Source: Treponema sp. (lineage in GTDB: Bacteria > Spirochaetota > Spirochaetia > Treponematales > UBA12059). From it: a stretch of DNA of 16,199 bases. Position 1 is the stretch's first letter; each line of letters opens with the position of its first letter. The translations under genes were made by a program, and so were the position numbers. The notes below the pieces were generated by a model that was not told the DNA's origin, searched no databases, and was given only the letters and a program-made list of their open reading frames with translations. Positions 1 through 6,940 of this stretch are shown piece after piece. The stretch is taken from NCBI GenBank assembly GCA_012517645.1, contig JAAYUR010000364.1, positions 1 to 16,199 of the forward strand. The letters run 5' to 3'.

Positions 1-2043
1 CGGCCTGTCTGGCTGGGCGGGGAGGTCAAGAAAATCCTATCCACCGAGGCCGGGTGGTATTTCCTGAGTTCCCGGGGGGTGGTGTACAGCCGCGACCTGT
101 CTTCCTTCGAGGAGCGGAACAAAGGCCTGCCGGTCAAGACCATCAAGCGCTATGACCAGGGCGTCAAGAGCTTCCAGTACGAGATCCAGGACCTCAAGGA
201 CCTGGAGGCCGACCCCTACGATCCGCGGACCCTGGTCACCTGTACAAAGGACGCCGTATTCCTGACCCGGGACGCAGGCCTTTCCTGGACCTCCCTGCCC
301 GCCGCCCCGTCCTGGACCACGGGTCTCAAGGCGGTGTCCGTCGTTTCCGGCCCGGAGAACCTCATCTTCGCCTCCCATCCCATACGGGGAGTCTTTACCC
401 GCCCCCTGGGGAATCCCGGAGCCGCCTGGACCGAGGCCGGGGGTCTGGACAAGTCCGCCGGCTCCGCGAGTCCCGACGAGGTTTCCGATATCGCGGCATC
501 CAAGGGGTCCGAGGGAGCCCGGATCTGGGCGGCCAACTCCTTCCTGGCCCGCCTGTATCGCTGGGATTCCGCCAAGCGATCGTTCACGCTGGTCCATGCG
601 GATGACCGCGACTTTGCCCCCTTCGACAGCCTTCAAGTCCGGGAGGACGGGGTCCTCTACGTGACGGACGGGGAGGTCTACCGCTACGATCCCCGCTCGG
701 GCCGTCACGAGGCGGAGCCCGGGGCTCTCCGGGCGGTCCTGGCGGCCTCCCGCTCCCAGCCCGGCCAACTGGAATCCTTCTACGGTACGGATTCCGCCGG
801 CAGACCCATCCGGCTTTCGGAGCTCTGGCTCGCTGCGTTCAAGGACCGCAAACCCCACCGCCCGCCCGCGGAGGGACGGCACGGTCTCTACCTGCAGACG
901 GGATTCATGGTCAACCCCGAGACCCGGGCCAAGTACCTGGGCATCCTGGACCGGCATAACCTGGACAGCGTCGTCGTCGACCTCAAGGACGACCTGGGCC
1001 GCCTTCGCTTCGAACCTCGAACCGAGCTGGTCCGGCGTTTGGGCCGAACCGTGAACCCCTTGGACGTGGAAACCTTCGCGGCCGAGATGAAGGCCCGGGG
1101 GGTGTACCTGATCGCCCGGATCGTTGTCTTTAAGGACGCCCACATGTATAAGGCCGCCGGGGGCAAGTACGCGGTCTGGGATTCCGTGGAAAAGGCCCAC
1201 TGGCGCGGATATTTTACGGAAAAGGTCGAGGTTTCCCCTTCGGGCCCTTCCGCGTCGCCTTCTCCCTCTCCGCCGGTCCTTATTTCGCCCTCCAAACCCG
1301 GAGCCGCTCCCGCGGCGCCGCCCGCGGCCCCCGTGTACCAGCGGAAGTACATGGAGGAATACTGGGTGGATCCCTACAGCGAGGAGATCTGGGAATACAA
1401 CGTGGCCATCGCCAAGGAGATCATCGCCCGAGGCTTCGACGAGGTGCAGTTCGACTACATCCGCTTTCCCACGGACGGGGAAAACCTCGGAAACGCGTCG
1501 TACCGCTGGCGGGATCCGGGCATGGACATGGAGAGCGCCCTCATGTCCTTCCTGGGCTATGCCCGGCGGAACATCGAGGCGCCCATCAGCATCGACATCT
1601 ACGGCGCGAACGGATGGTTCCGATCCGGGGTGCGGACCGGCCAGGACGTGGAGCTCCTTGCCCGCTACGCGGACGTGATCTGCCCCATGTTCTACCCCTC
1701 CCATTTCGAGCAGGACTTCCTGGCCCAGCCGCCGGAGGAGCTTCGCCCCTACCGGATCTACTACCTGGGAACCCTGCGGAACACCTATATCGCCCGCAAG
1801 CGCGTGGTCGTACGTCCCTATGTCCAGGCCTTCTTCCTGAACGTACGGTACGACCGGAAATGGTACAACCCCGATTATGTCCGAAGGCAGGTGGAGGGGG
1901 TGCGGGATTCGGTGAACCTGGGCCTGACCTTCTGGAACAACATAGGACGCTACGACGATATCCCCGTCCTGGACGTTCGGGGAAACCGGAGGCTGGCGGC
2001 CGGGCAGGAGCTGTTCCGGCAAACGGGCGTGCATATAGACTAG
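1..2043 (+). CDS. DUF4015-type putative glycoside hydrolase (5' end cut by window)
   Basis: The frame is open from base 1, so the true start lies upstream; 680 residues are visible. Residues about 1-280 look like repeated beta-strand units with a BNR-like motif (LTRDAGLSW), suggesting a beta-propeller. From about residue 293 to the end the protein matches the DUF4015 (PF13200) putative glycoside-hydrolase family, a TIM-barrel-like domain. Conserved stretches include VVVDLKDD, EVQFDYIRFP (acidic E481 and D485 as likely active-site candidates) and ICPMFYPSHF. A Ser/Pro/Ala-rich low-complexity segment (about residues 411-445) interrupts the domain. The family is thought to act on cell-envelope or extracellular polysaccharide, but its substrate is unproven. 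The signal peptide, if any, is outside the window. Family assignment is fairly secure; activity is inferred. The next gene starts 132 bases downstream with its own promoter-like sequence. Confidence 0.85.
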   Translation, partial: RPVWLGGEVKKILSTEAGWYFLSSRGVVYSRDLSSFEERNKGLPVKTIKRYDQGVKSFQYEIQDLKDLEADPYDPRTLVTCTKDAVFLTRDAGLSWTSLPAAPSWTTGLKAVSVVSGPENLIFASHPIRGVFTRPLGNPGAAWTEAGGLDKSAGSASPDEVSDIAASKGSEGARIWAANSFLARLYRWDSAKRSFTLVHADDRDFAPFDSLQVREDGVLYVTDGEVYRYDPRSGRHEAEPGALRAVLAASRSQPGQLESFYGTDSAGRPIRLSELWLAAFKDRKPHRPPAEGRHGLYLQTGFMVNPETRAKYLGILDRHNLDSVVVDLKDDLGRLRFEPRTELVRRLGRTVNPLDVETFAAEMKARGVYLIARIVVFKDAHMYKAAGGKYAVWDSVEKAHWRGYFTEKVEVSPSGPSASPSPSPPVLISPSKPGAAPAAPPAAPVYQRKYMEEYWVDPYSEEIWEYNVAIAKEIIARGFDEVQFDYIRFPTDGENLGNASYRWRDPGMDMESALMSFLGYARRNIEAPISIDIYGANGWFRSGVRTGQDVELLARYADVICPMFYPSHFEQDFLAQPPEELRPYRIYYLGTLRNTYIARKRVVVRPYVQAFFLNVRYDRKWYNPDYVRRQVEGVRDSVNLGLTFWNNIGRYDDIPVLDVRGNRRLAAGQELFRQTGVHID

Positions 2044-2078
2044 GAGACGGGGGCCGAGACTTCACCCGCGGGGCTGCA

Positions 2079-2093
2079 CAAGCTTCGTACCAC
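2079..2093 (+). repeat. Intergenic 15-base motif, copy 1
   Basis: CAAGCTTCGTACCAC lies 35 bases after the DUF4015 stop codon and about 45 bases upstream of the -35-like box of the phosphoesterase gene. It is one of four near-identical copies in the window, all intergenic. The central AAGCTT with outer TAC/GTA arms makes it an imperfect palindrome. It may be a protein-binding site; the function is unknown. Confidence 0.8.
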
Positions 2094-2137
2094 CCGGGTC
2101 GGCGGTCGCAGGGAGCCGACGCCGCCGGGATCCGAGC

Positions 2138-2166
2138 TTGACGGCGGGGCCGTGTCGGGTTAGCTT
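2138..2166 (+). promoter_or_regulatory. Promoter-like site for the phosphoesterase gene
   Basis: TTGACG (2138-2143), a 17-base spacer and TAGCTT (2161-2166) resemble a housekeeping sigma promoter. The -10-like box ends 9 bases before the GTG start at 2176, and no Shine-Dalgarno sequence lies between. This suggests a leaderless or nearly leaderless transcript. The TATATA run just before the start codon is an alternative -10 but has no matching -35. Confidence 0.45.
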
Positions 2167-2175
2167 GTATATACC

Positions 2176-3390
2176 GTGAAATCCTCCCAGCCCTTCCGTG
2201 TCCGTGTTTTTGCCTTCGCGGCCGCGGCCCTGGCCGCCCTGTTGTTGTTCCGCCTGATGCGCGCCCCTGGGACCCTGGGGCTCTTGAATTGGAACCCCGG
2301 CTACCGGACCTTCATCTACGTCATCCTTGCCCTGGGAGCCGTGCCCTTTTTCCTCGCCGTGGTGTACGAGATCTTGCGGGCCGTCCCCGCCTTCCGGGCT
2401 CGACGGGGGGCGGGCATACTCTCCATGGGGGTTTCCGCCGGTTTCGCCGCTGTGTCCTTGGCGGCCTTCCTGTTTATTTCCATAGCCCCGAACCGCGTTT
2501 CCCGGCCTGTCCCCTCGCCCGGGATCCTGGATCCCGCCCGGGGGATCGCCGCCCGGCCCCAGTCGGACAAGGAACCCTACCTTCGGCTGGCCTTCTCCTC
2601 GGATGCCCATTGGGGGCGCGCGGAGAGCGACGCGGAAGCCCGGACCCGGATTCTCCGGAGCGTGGACGCCGGAGGGTACGACGCCTTCTTTTTCCTGGGC
2701 GATATCTCGGAGATGGGGTTCCCCGAGGAAGGCTTCCGGGAGGCGGCCTCGGATCTGGAGCGCTACCTGACCCGGGTTCCCGTTCGGCCGATCCTGGGCA
2801 ACCACGACGCCCTGGTGAACGCCTCGGGCCGTTGGACCCGGTATTTTTTCCCTGCGGGGCATTCCTCGGACTCCGGATCCCCCTTCTATTACCGGATCGA
2901 CGCGGGACGGGCCCACATCCTGGTGCTCAACCTCCTTTGGGGCGAGGAGGACTTCGACCACGACCAGCGCGTCTGGCTTGCGGCGCAGCTCGAGTCCATC
3001 CCCCGAAGCGACGCGGTGGTGGTCCTTTCGCACTGCTACTTCTACGCCTCCGGCTACGACGACCCCGAAACCGGCAGCCCCTGGTACGACCATCCCGGGA
3101 CGATCCGGGAGGTCGTACCCCTGCTGGAAAAATACGGGGTGGATCTGGCCGTATCCGGGCATAACCATTACCAGGAGTATCTTGAAAAGGACGGCGTATC
3201 CTACGTCGTGATCGGGGCCATGGGAGGGGTGCCGGATCCGGCCCCGACCTACCGGTCCCCCGCGTCGAAATGGATACGGGTTTCCACCTTCGGGTTCTTG
3301 GAAGCGGAGTTCTACCCGGATCGTATCGAGCTGACCTTCCGGGACGCCGGAGGGGCCGAGCTGCACCGCGAGTCGGTATCCGCGGAGTAA
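2176..3390 (+). CDS. Membrane-anchored calcineurin-like metallophosphoesterase
   Basis: 404 residues from a GTG start. This start is chosen because the hydrophobic N terminus begins at once and a promoter-like sequence lies directly upstream. Three hydrophobic segments (about 8-28, 45-67, 80-103) form an N-terminal membrane region. The rest is a metallophosphoesterase domain with the full dinuclear-metal signature: D143 and H145 (SSDAHWG), D176 (GD), N209-H210-D211 (GNHD), H286 and H329-x-H331 (GHNH). It should hydrolyse a phosphoester; the substrate cannot be told from sequence. The catalytic domain follows the third membrane segment. No SD is visible at the start codon. The HD-domain gene begins 11 bases after the stop, so the two probably share a transcript. 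The family call is firm; the substrate is unknown. Confidence 0.9.
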   Translation: MKSSQPFRVRVFAFAAAALAALLLFRLMRAPGTLGLLNWNPGYRTFIYVILALGAVPFFLAVVYEILRAVPAFRARRGAGILSMGVSAGFAAVSLAAFLFISIAPNRVSRPVPSPGILDPARGIAARPQSDKEPYLRLAFSSDAHWGRAESDAEARTRILRSVDAGGYDAFFFLGDISEMGFPEEGFREAASDLERYLTRVPVRPILGNHDALVNASGRWTRYFFPAGHSSDSGSPFYYRIDAGRAHILVLNLLWGEEDFDHDQRVWLAAQLESIPRSDAVVVLSHCYFYASGYDDPETGSPWYDHPGTIREVVPLLEKYGVDLAVSGHNHYQEYLEKDGVSYVVIGAMGGVPDPAPTYRSPASKWIRVSTFGFLEAEFYPDRIELTFRDAGGAELHRESVSAE

Positions 3391-3401
3391 GGGGACATGG
3401 C

Positions 3402-4550
3402 ATGGAAAGCATCGCGGATCCGCCCGGCTCCGGGGGCGCCCGCTTCCTGGAAGCTTCCTTCACGGCCCTGGACCGGTACCGGGGCAACCCCCCGGCCCCT
3501 CTGCGGTTCCTCCTCTTTCGGGGAGGCTTGGCCGACCTTGCCCGGCAGGGCTTCGAGCTGGCGTTTCCCGGCCTGACCTACGCGGACGCGGCTTCTCCGG
3601 AGCCCGGGCCGGGGACTTCGGACGCGTCGGCTTCCGCCCTCCCGGAACCCGTTTCCACGCCCTGCCGCTACGTCTGCGCGGAGGCGGACGAGGATCCCGA
3701 ACCCCACGCCTACGGCCATCTGGATCTGACCTACGATCCGGAAACCCGACGCTACCGCCATCCCCGATCCAGATACCCGGATCCCCGGGAACCCGTCATC
3801 TATCCCTGCGACGCCCCGGAGGAGCTGGTCCTCTTCGAAACCGCGGTCCTGTTGGCCCGGTACCCCTATCGGCTGCCGGAAGGCGGATTTTCCGTGAGCG
3901 TCCCGGGTAACCTGTCCCCCCTCTTCCAACGGGACATGTTGACCCTGATCCTGACCGGTCGGGACCCCGGGGCGGCCCTGGAGTGGCTGGGCCGGACGGG
4001 GTTCCTGGACGCGTACTGGCCCGAGATGGCCGCCCTGAGAGGGGTAAGCCACTCCAAGGAGTACCATCCCGAGGGAGACGTCTGGGCCCATACCCTGGAA
4101 ACCTTCCGGTACCGCAAGCTCTCGGAGCTCCGCCTATCCCTGGGCCTCCTGCTCCACGACACGGGCAAGCCGGGAGCCCGGTCCTCGGAAGGCCGGCGCT
4201 TCGACCGGCACAGCGAGATCGGAGCCCGGGTCGCCCGTCGTTTCCTGGACCGCCTGGGCTTTCCCCGGAACCTGTCGGAGGACGTGGAGTTCCTGGTCCG
4301 CCGTCACATGATGCCCGCCGCCCTGCCTCGACTGCCCTTGACCCGGGTGCAGGAGGACCTGGAGCATCCCCTCTTTCCCATGCTTCTCGAGCTGTACCGC
4401 TGTGACGAGCTGTCCACCTTCCGGGGTCCCGACGGGTACTATCAGGCCTGCGCGGCGTACCGCCAATACCTCAAGAACGTGCGAAACACCTACCGGAATC
4501 CGGACGGCCGCAAGGTCCAGAGAATGTTTTTAGACTCCGGGAACGGTTGA
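3402..4550 (+). CDS. HD-domain protein resembling the C-terminal part of CCA-adding enzymes
   Basis: 382 residues. The start is ATG 3402, with AAGGGG (3389-3394) overlapping the previous stop as SD at 7 bases' spacing. Longer upstream extensions would overlap the phosphoesterase gene. Residues about 170-230 (FQRDMLTLILTGRDPGAALEWL and following) resemble the RNA-binding-linked helical region next to the HD domain in tRNA nucleotidyltransferases. The HD metal residues are H230, H252-D253, H270 and H302. The N-terminal nucleotidyltransferase motifs (GG and DxD) are not seen; residues 1-165 are instead Pro/Glu-rich and unfamiliar. It is therefore probably a metal-dependent phosphohydrolase rather than a CCA enzyme. 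It is likely cotranscribed with the preceding phosphoesterase, giving a pair of phosphoester hydrolases. The substrate is unknown. Confidence 0.82.
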   Translation: MESIADPPGSGGARFLEASFTALDRYRGNPPAPLRFLLFRGGLADLARQGFELAFPGLTYADAASPEPGPGTSDASASALPEPVSTPCRYVCAEADEDPEPHAYGHLDLTYDPETRRYRHPRSRYPDPREPVIYPCDAPEELVLFETAVLLARYPYRLPEGGFSVSVPGNLSPLFQRDMLTLILTGRDPGAALEWLGRTGFLDAYWPEMAALRGVSHSKEYHPEGDVWAHTLETFRYRKLSELRLSLGLLLHDTGKPGARSSEGRRFDRHSEIGARVARRFLDRLGFPRNLSEDVEFLVRRHMMPAALPRLPLTRVQEDLEHPLFPMLLELYRCDELSTFRGPDGYYQACAAYRQYLKNVRNTYRNPDGRKVQRMFLDSGNG

Positions 4551-4560
4551 AGGCTTGAAC

Positions 4561-4575
4561 CAAGCTTCGTAACAC
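4561..4575 (+). repeat. Intergenic 15-base motif, copy 2
   Basis: CAAGCTTCGTAACAC begins 10 bases after the stop of the HD-domain gene and ends 48 bases before the DUF2007 start. It has the same orientation as copy 1. It differs from copy 1 only at the degenerate position (A instead of C). Confidence 0.8.
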
Positions 4576-4623
4576 CGGGGACTGCTTTAGGATTTCAAGA
4601 TTCTGTTGGGAAAGGATGGCGGC

Positions 4624-4845
4624 ATGAAGGAAGCCTACCGTTGCGTATACATGGAAGACGCCCTGGTCGTGAAGAGCCTCTTGGACTCCGCGGGCATTCA
4701 ATCCCGCCTCTTGAACGGAGACATGATGGACGTGAATCCCTTTTTCTCCGCCTCCGTCCAGGGAATCCAGATCCTTGTGACCGACGAGGACTGGGAGGAC
4801 GCCCGGGCCGTGGTCGCGGACTTTAAGACTCGGAGGGAAGGATAG
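4624..4845 (+). CDS. Small DUF2007-type protein
   Basis: 73 residues. ATG 4624 is preferred over the in-frame TTG 4606 because AAAGGA (4611-4616) gives a good SD at 7 bases' spacing. The pattern matches the DUF2007 family (putative prokaryotic signal-transducing proteins): an N-terminal strand, VVKSLLDSAGI helix, a short variable loop with NPFF, then IQILVTDEDWEDARAVVADF. The fold is expected to be a small ACT-like alpha/beta domain; the ligand or partner is unknown. It is soluble and cytoplasmic, with no signal or membrane segment. It follows repeat copy 2 by 48 bases. Its stop lies 2 bases from the stop of the convergent minus-strand gene, leaving no room for separate terminators. Confidence 0.8.
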   Translation: MKEAYRCVYMEDALVVKSLLDSAGIQSRLLNGDMMDVNPFFSASVQGIQILVTDEDWEDARAVVADFKTRREG

Positions 4846-4847
4846 GG

Positions 4848-5588
4848 CTAGAATCCGAAGATCTCCCGCCGATTCTCGGAGCCGATCCGATGTAGCTCCT
4901 CAAGCAGGGGCTTTCCAGGGTCGATCTTGCGTCGGAGTTCTATGGAGAACTGGTTCATGGAGAAGTGGTTGAACACCAGCACCCCCTCCCGGACGGCCGC
5001 GGGCGCATCCCGGTACAGGCGGGAGAACTCCCGGAACCAGGGCCCGAAGATCCCCTTCGGCTTGAGTTCCGAGCGGCCGGATATCCAGACCGGAATGTCC
5101 AAGGCGTCCTGAGCCGCCCGGGCGAGCCCGGCCATCCAGGTCTGGCTCTCCTTTAGCAGGGCTTCCACCCTTCCGCTCGGATCCAGCGCCCGGAGCATCG
5201 CCAGCTCCGCGGTCTTGGGAGTGTGGACGGGGGTCTTGTTGATGATCAGGACCTCCGACCGGAAGTCCGTCCCCAGCTTCCCGCGAAAAAAGCTCTCCGC
5301 AAGCTTGCCGGACTGTCCCACCAGGTAGCGGAGGTTGCGAGTCTTCTGCTCGTTCTTGCCCGGATTGTCCGCGACCAGGATCCACCGGGGCCGGGATTCC
5401 GGACCGATGTCGTCCAGGGCCCGGTTGTAGACGACCGGGGTCTCCACGGTGTAGTCGTCGTAGCCCCGGTCCGCGCGGAGCTTTTCCTGCAGGGACCGGA
5501 GTTCCGGCACGGCCTCCGACCAATCCCGAACCTTGCGCCGGAAGGCTTCTCTAAGGGCCGAAAATTCCTCGTACCTCCGTCGATCCAT
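4848..5588 (-). CDS. Uracil-DNA-glycosylase-superfamily-like protein
   Basis: 246 residues from ATG 5588; a second ATG at 5597 would add three residues. The inner start is preferred because TTGCGG-17-CAGAAT lies just upstream and the outer ATG overlaps the -10-like box. A Rossmann-like core contains WILVADNPGKNE (about 69-80), LVGQSGKL (89-96), VLIINKTPVHTP (113-124) and VFNHFSMNQ (205-213). These line up in order with the UDG-superfamily pattern (G-x-PG-x-x-E, VG-x-x-G, a strand with Asn, and a C-terminal H-x-S loop). The usual first-motif Gly is Asp74-Asn75 here, so the activity may differ from classical uracil glycosylase. The N-terminal 50 residues are helical and charged. No membrane or secretion signal is seen. 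The superfamily assignment is moderate; DNA repair is inferred only. Confidence 0.6.
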   Translation of the reverse strand: MDRRRYEEFSALREAFRRKVRDWSEAVPELRSLQEKLRADRGYDDYTVETPVVYNRALDDIGPESRPRWILVADNPGKNEQKTRNLRYLVGQSGKLAESFFRGKLGTDFRSEVLIINKTPVHTPKTAELAMLRALDPSGRVEALLKESQTWMAGLARAAQDALDIPVWISGRSELKPKGIFGPWFREFSRLYRDAPAAVREGVLVFNHFSMNQFSIELRRKIDPGKPLLEELHRIGSENRREIFGF

Positions 5589-5595
5589 GCCGGGC

Positions 5596-5624
5596 ATTCT
5601 GCTCGATCCCGGGCTCTCCCGCAA
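5596..5624 (-). promoter_or_regulatory. Promoter-like site for the UDG-like gene
   Basis: On the minus strand, TTGCGG (5624-5619), 17 bases, then CAGAAT (5601-5596). The -10-like box ends 7 bases before ATG 5588, so transcription would start at or next to the start codon. No SD is present. Repeat copy 3 sits 10 bases upstream of the -35-like box. Confidence 0.45.
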
Positions 5625-5634
5625 GGGCCGGGTC

Positions 5635-5649
5635 GTGGTACGAAGCTTG
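5635..5649 (-). repeat. Intergenic 15-base motif, copy 3
   Basis: The minus strand reads CAAGCTTCGTACCAC, identical to copy 1. It lies in the divergent gap between the UDG-like gene and the beta-barrel gene. It is 46 bases upstream of the former and 91 bases upstream of the latter, so it could act on either promoter. Confidence 0.8.
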
Positions 5650-5705
5650 TCGCGGCGAAGACAGCATGAACGGCACCTGACCGACCGACGGCGGAAATCT
5701 TCATC

Positions 5706-5734
5706 TGGAAAGACGATCGAGCCGAACATATACT
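5706..5734 (+). promoter_or_regulatory. Promoter-like site for the beta-barrel/polysaccharide unit
   Basis: TGGAAA (5706-5711), a 17-base spacer, then TATACT (5729-5734), which is close to the TATAAT consensus. Only six bases separate the -10 box from ATG 5741 and no SD is present, so the transcript is probably leaderless. This is the only convincing promoter upstream of the five-gene run ending at 13190. Confidence 0.55.
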
Positions 5735-5740
5735 TAAGCC

Positions 5741-6526
5741 ATGAAATCGAAACGATATGCGAGGATCGCCCTGATCCTGGTTCTTGCCGCGGGAGCGGGG
5801 TCCGCCTTCGGTCAGGGCAGGTTCCGGAACATCCTATCGACCAAGTTCAGCTATTATACCGACGAGCGCTTCGGCTTGGAGTGGGAGGAGGTCTTCATCG
5901 CCCCGCTTCCGAAGGGCTTCTATCTGGTGGCCGCCGCCGACGGTACGAACACCAGTGTCTCCGACGTGACGGGCGGCCGCTTGGGTCTGGCTTTCGATCT
6001 TCCGGGCGCCTTCTACGGGGAGGGTTCCTACAAGCTGGAGTACGACTGGCAGAAGGACGAGCTGAAGCATACGGCCCTGGTCTCCTGCACCTACGAATCG
6101 GGACCCGCCATGGCCAGCCTCTCCCTCTCCGGGGAGTTCACTCCGTCCAGCGCGGGGGGGGTCCTGTCCCCCGCTCTTTCCTACGCCCTGAACCCGGACC
6201 TGAGGCTGTCGACGACGCTCTTCCTGGCCTTCCACCACTACTCGACCTCGGAGAGTTACTTCAACATCGCGGCCCTCGCGTTCGGGGAGTACAGGCTCGG
6301 ACCCCAGATCTTCCTGTCCCTCGGGGGCACCTTCGGCACGGTCTACGAACCTGCGGAACAGTACGCGAAATGGTCCGTCCTGGGGGGAATCAAGGTGGTG
6401 CCGTCGGATGTTCTTTCCGTGAAGACCCTCATCGAGTACGAAAACGCGAGCGCGTCGCCGGTCAATCCCCACGATATCATTTCCGCCCTGCTCGTCGTGG
6501 ACGTAAAGTTCCGCAAGGCGAGGTGA
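5741..6526 (+). CDS. Predicted secreted outer-membrane beta-barrel protein
   Basis: 261 residues. The N terminus is a clear Sec signal: MKSKR, a hydrophobic core (about 7-20), and likely cleavage after AFG (residue 24) before Q25. The mature part is a series of strands with alternating hydrophobic and polar residues and many aromatics, for example GSYKLEYDW, ALVSCTYES, STTLFLAFHHY and VLGGIKVV. Tight turns and no helical membrane segments fit a beta-barrel of roughly 10-12 strands, but I do not recognise the family. It is first in the unit that ends with a polysaccharide synthase. A role as export channel or envelope accessory protein is possible, but this rests on context only. No SD is seen; the start is set by the signal peptide and the adjacent -10 box. 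Confidence 0.75.
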   Translation: MKSKRYARIALILVLAAGAGSAFGQGRFRNILSTKFSYYTDERFGLEWEEVFIAPLPKGFYLVAAADGTNTSVSDVTGGRLGLAFDLPGAFYGEGSYKLEYDWQKDELKHTALVSCTYESGPAMASLSLSGEFTPSSAGGVLSPALSYALNPDLRLSTTLFLAFHHYSTSESYFNIAALAFGEYRLGPQIFLSLGGTFGTVYEPAEQYAKWSVLGGIKVVPSDVLSVKTLIEYENASASPVNPHDIISALLVVDVKFRKAR

Positions 6527-6592
6527 GACCGGCTCGGCCGGGCTCCTGATTCCCGCCTGGGACCCGGGGCGAGGCGCCGAAGGGGAGGTAGC

Positions 6593-6925
6593 ATGCCGAT
6601 CGAGACATCCGACGGGGTTGCCGTGTTGACCCCGGAGTTCAAGCACCTGGATATCCTGAGCGCCAAGGATTTCTCCGGCATCTTCGGCCCCGCCGCGAAG
6701 GCGGAACGGGCGGTGATCCTGGACCTGTCCATGGTGCAGTTCGTGGATAGTTCCGGTCTGGGAGCCATCCTCAACCTGGTGCGGGACACCCTGGAACGGG
6801 ACGCCCGTATCGCGATCTGCTGCGCCCAACCCTCCGTCAAGGTTCTGTTCCGCATGGTGCAGCTTGCGAAGCTCGTGACCATCTTCGACGGGAAGGACCA
6901 GGCCCTCGCCTGGGCGAAGGGCTGA
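6593..6925 (+). CDS. STAS-domain anti-anti-sigma-type protein
   Basis: 110 residues, a single STAS domain of typical length for the SpoIIAA/RsbV family. The key segment is VILDLSMVQFVDSSGLGAI; S53 or S54 after D52 is the conserved phosphorylatable serine position. Such proteins switch between phosphorylated and free forms. The free form binds a partner, classically an anti-sigma kinase. A strong SD (GGGGAGG, 6582-6588) precedes the ATG by 4 bases, in contrast to the SD-less unit-head genes. The next gene, 15 bases downstream, encodes both a PP2C phosphatase and a HATPase domain, which are the natural dephosphorylating and phosphorylating partners. No sigma-factor gene is in the window, so the output may be another protein, such as the synthase. 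The family call is firm. Confidence 0.92.
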   Translation: MPIETSDGVAVLTPEFKHLDILSAKDFSGIFGPAAKAERAVILDLSMVQFVDSSGLGAILNLVRDTLERDARIAICCAQPSVKVLFRMVQLAKLVTIFDGKDQALAWAKG

Positions 6926-6940
6926 CGGAGCGGGTCCGCG

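Noticed and set aside
37..2034. Long open frames antisense to the DUF4015, phosphoesterase and GT2 genes, some over 600 codons
   Set aside because: They mirror real genes in very GC-rich DNA, have Arg/Gly/Pro-rich compositions with no domain motifs, and lack starts with SD or promoter support.
3451..3456. Other AAGCTT sites (3451, 5301, 10321) as copies of the intergenic repeat
   Set aside because: They share only the six-base core, lack the CGTAMCAC flank, and lie inside coding regions.
6529..6541. Hairpin CCGGC-TCG-GCCGG after the beta-barrel gene as a terminator
   Set aside because: The stem is only five base pairs with no T-run, and the next gene follows in the same direction without a clear promoter.
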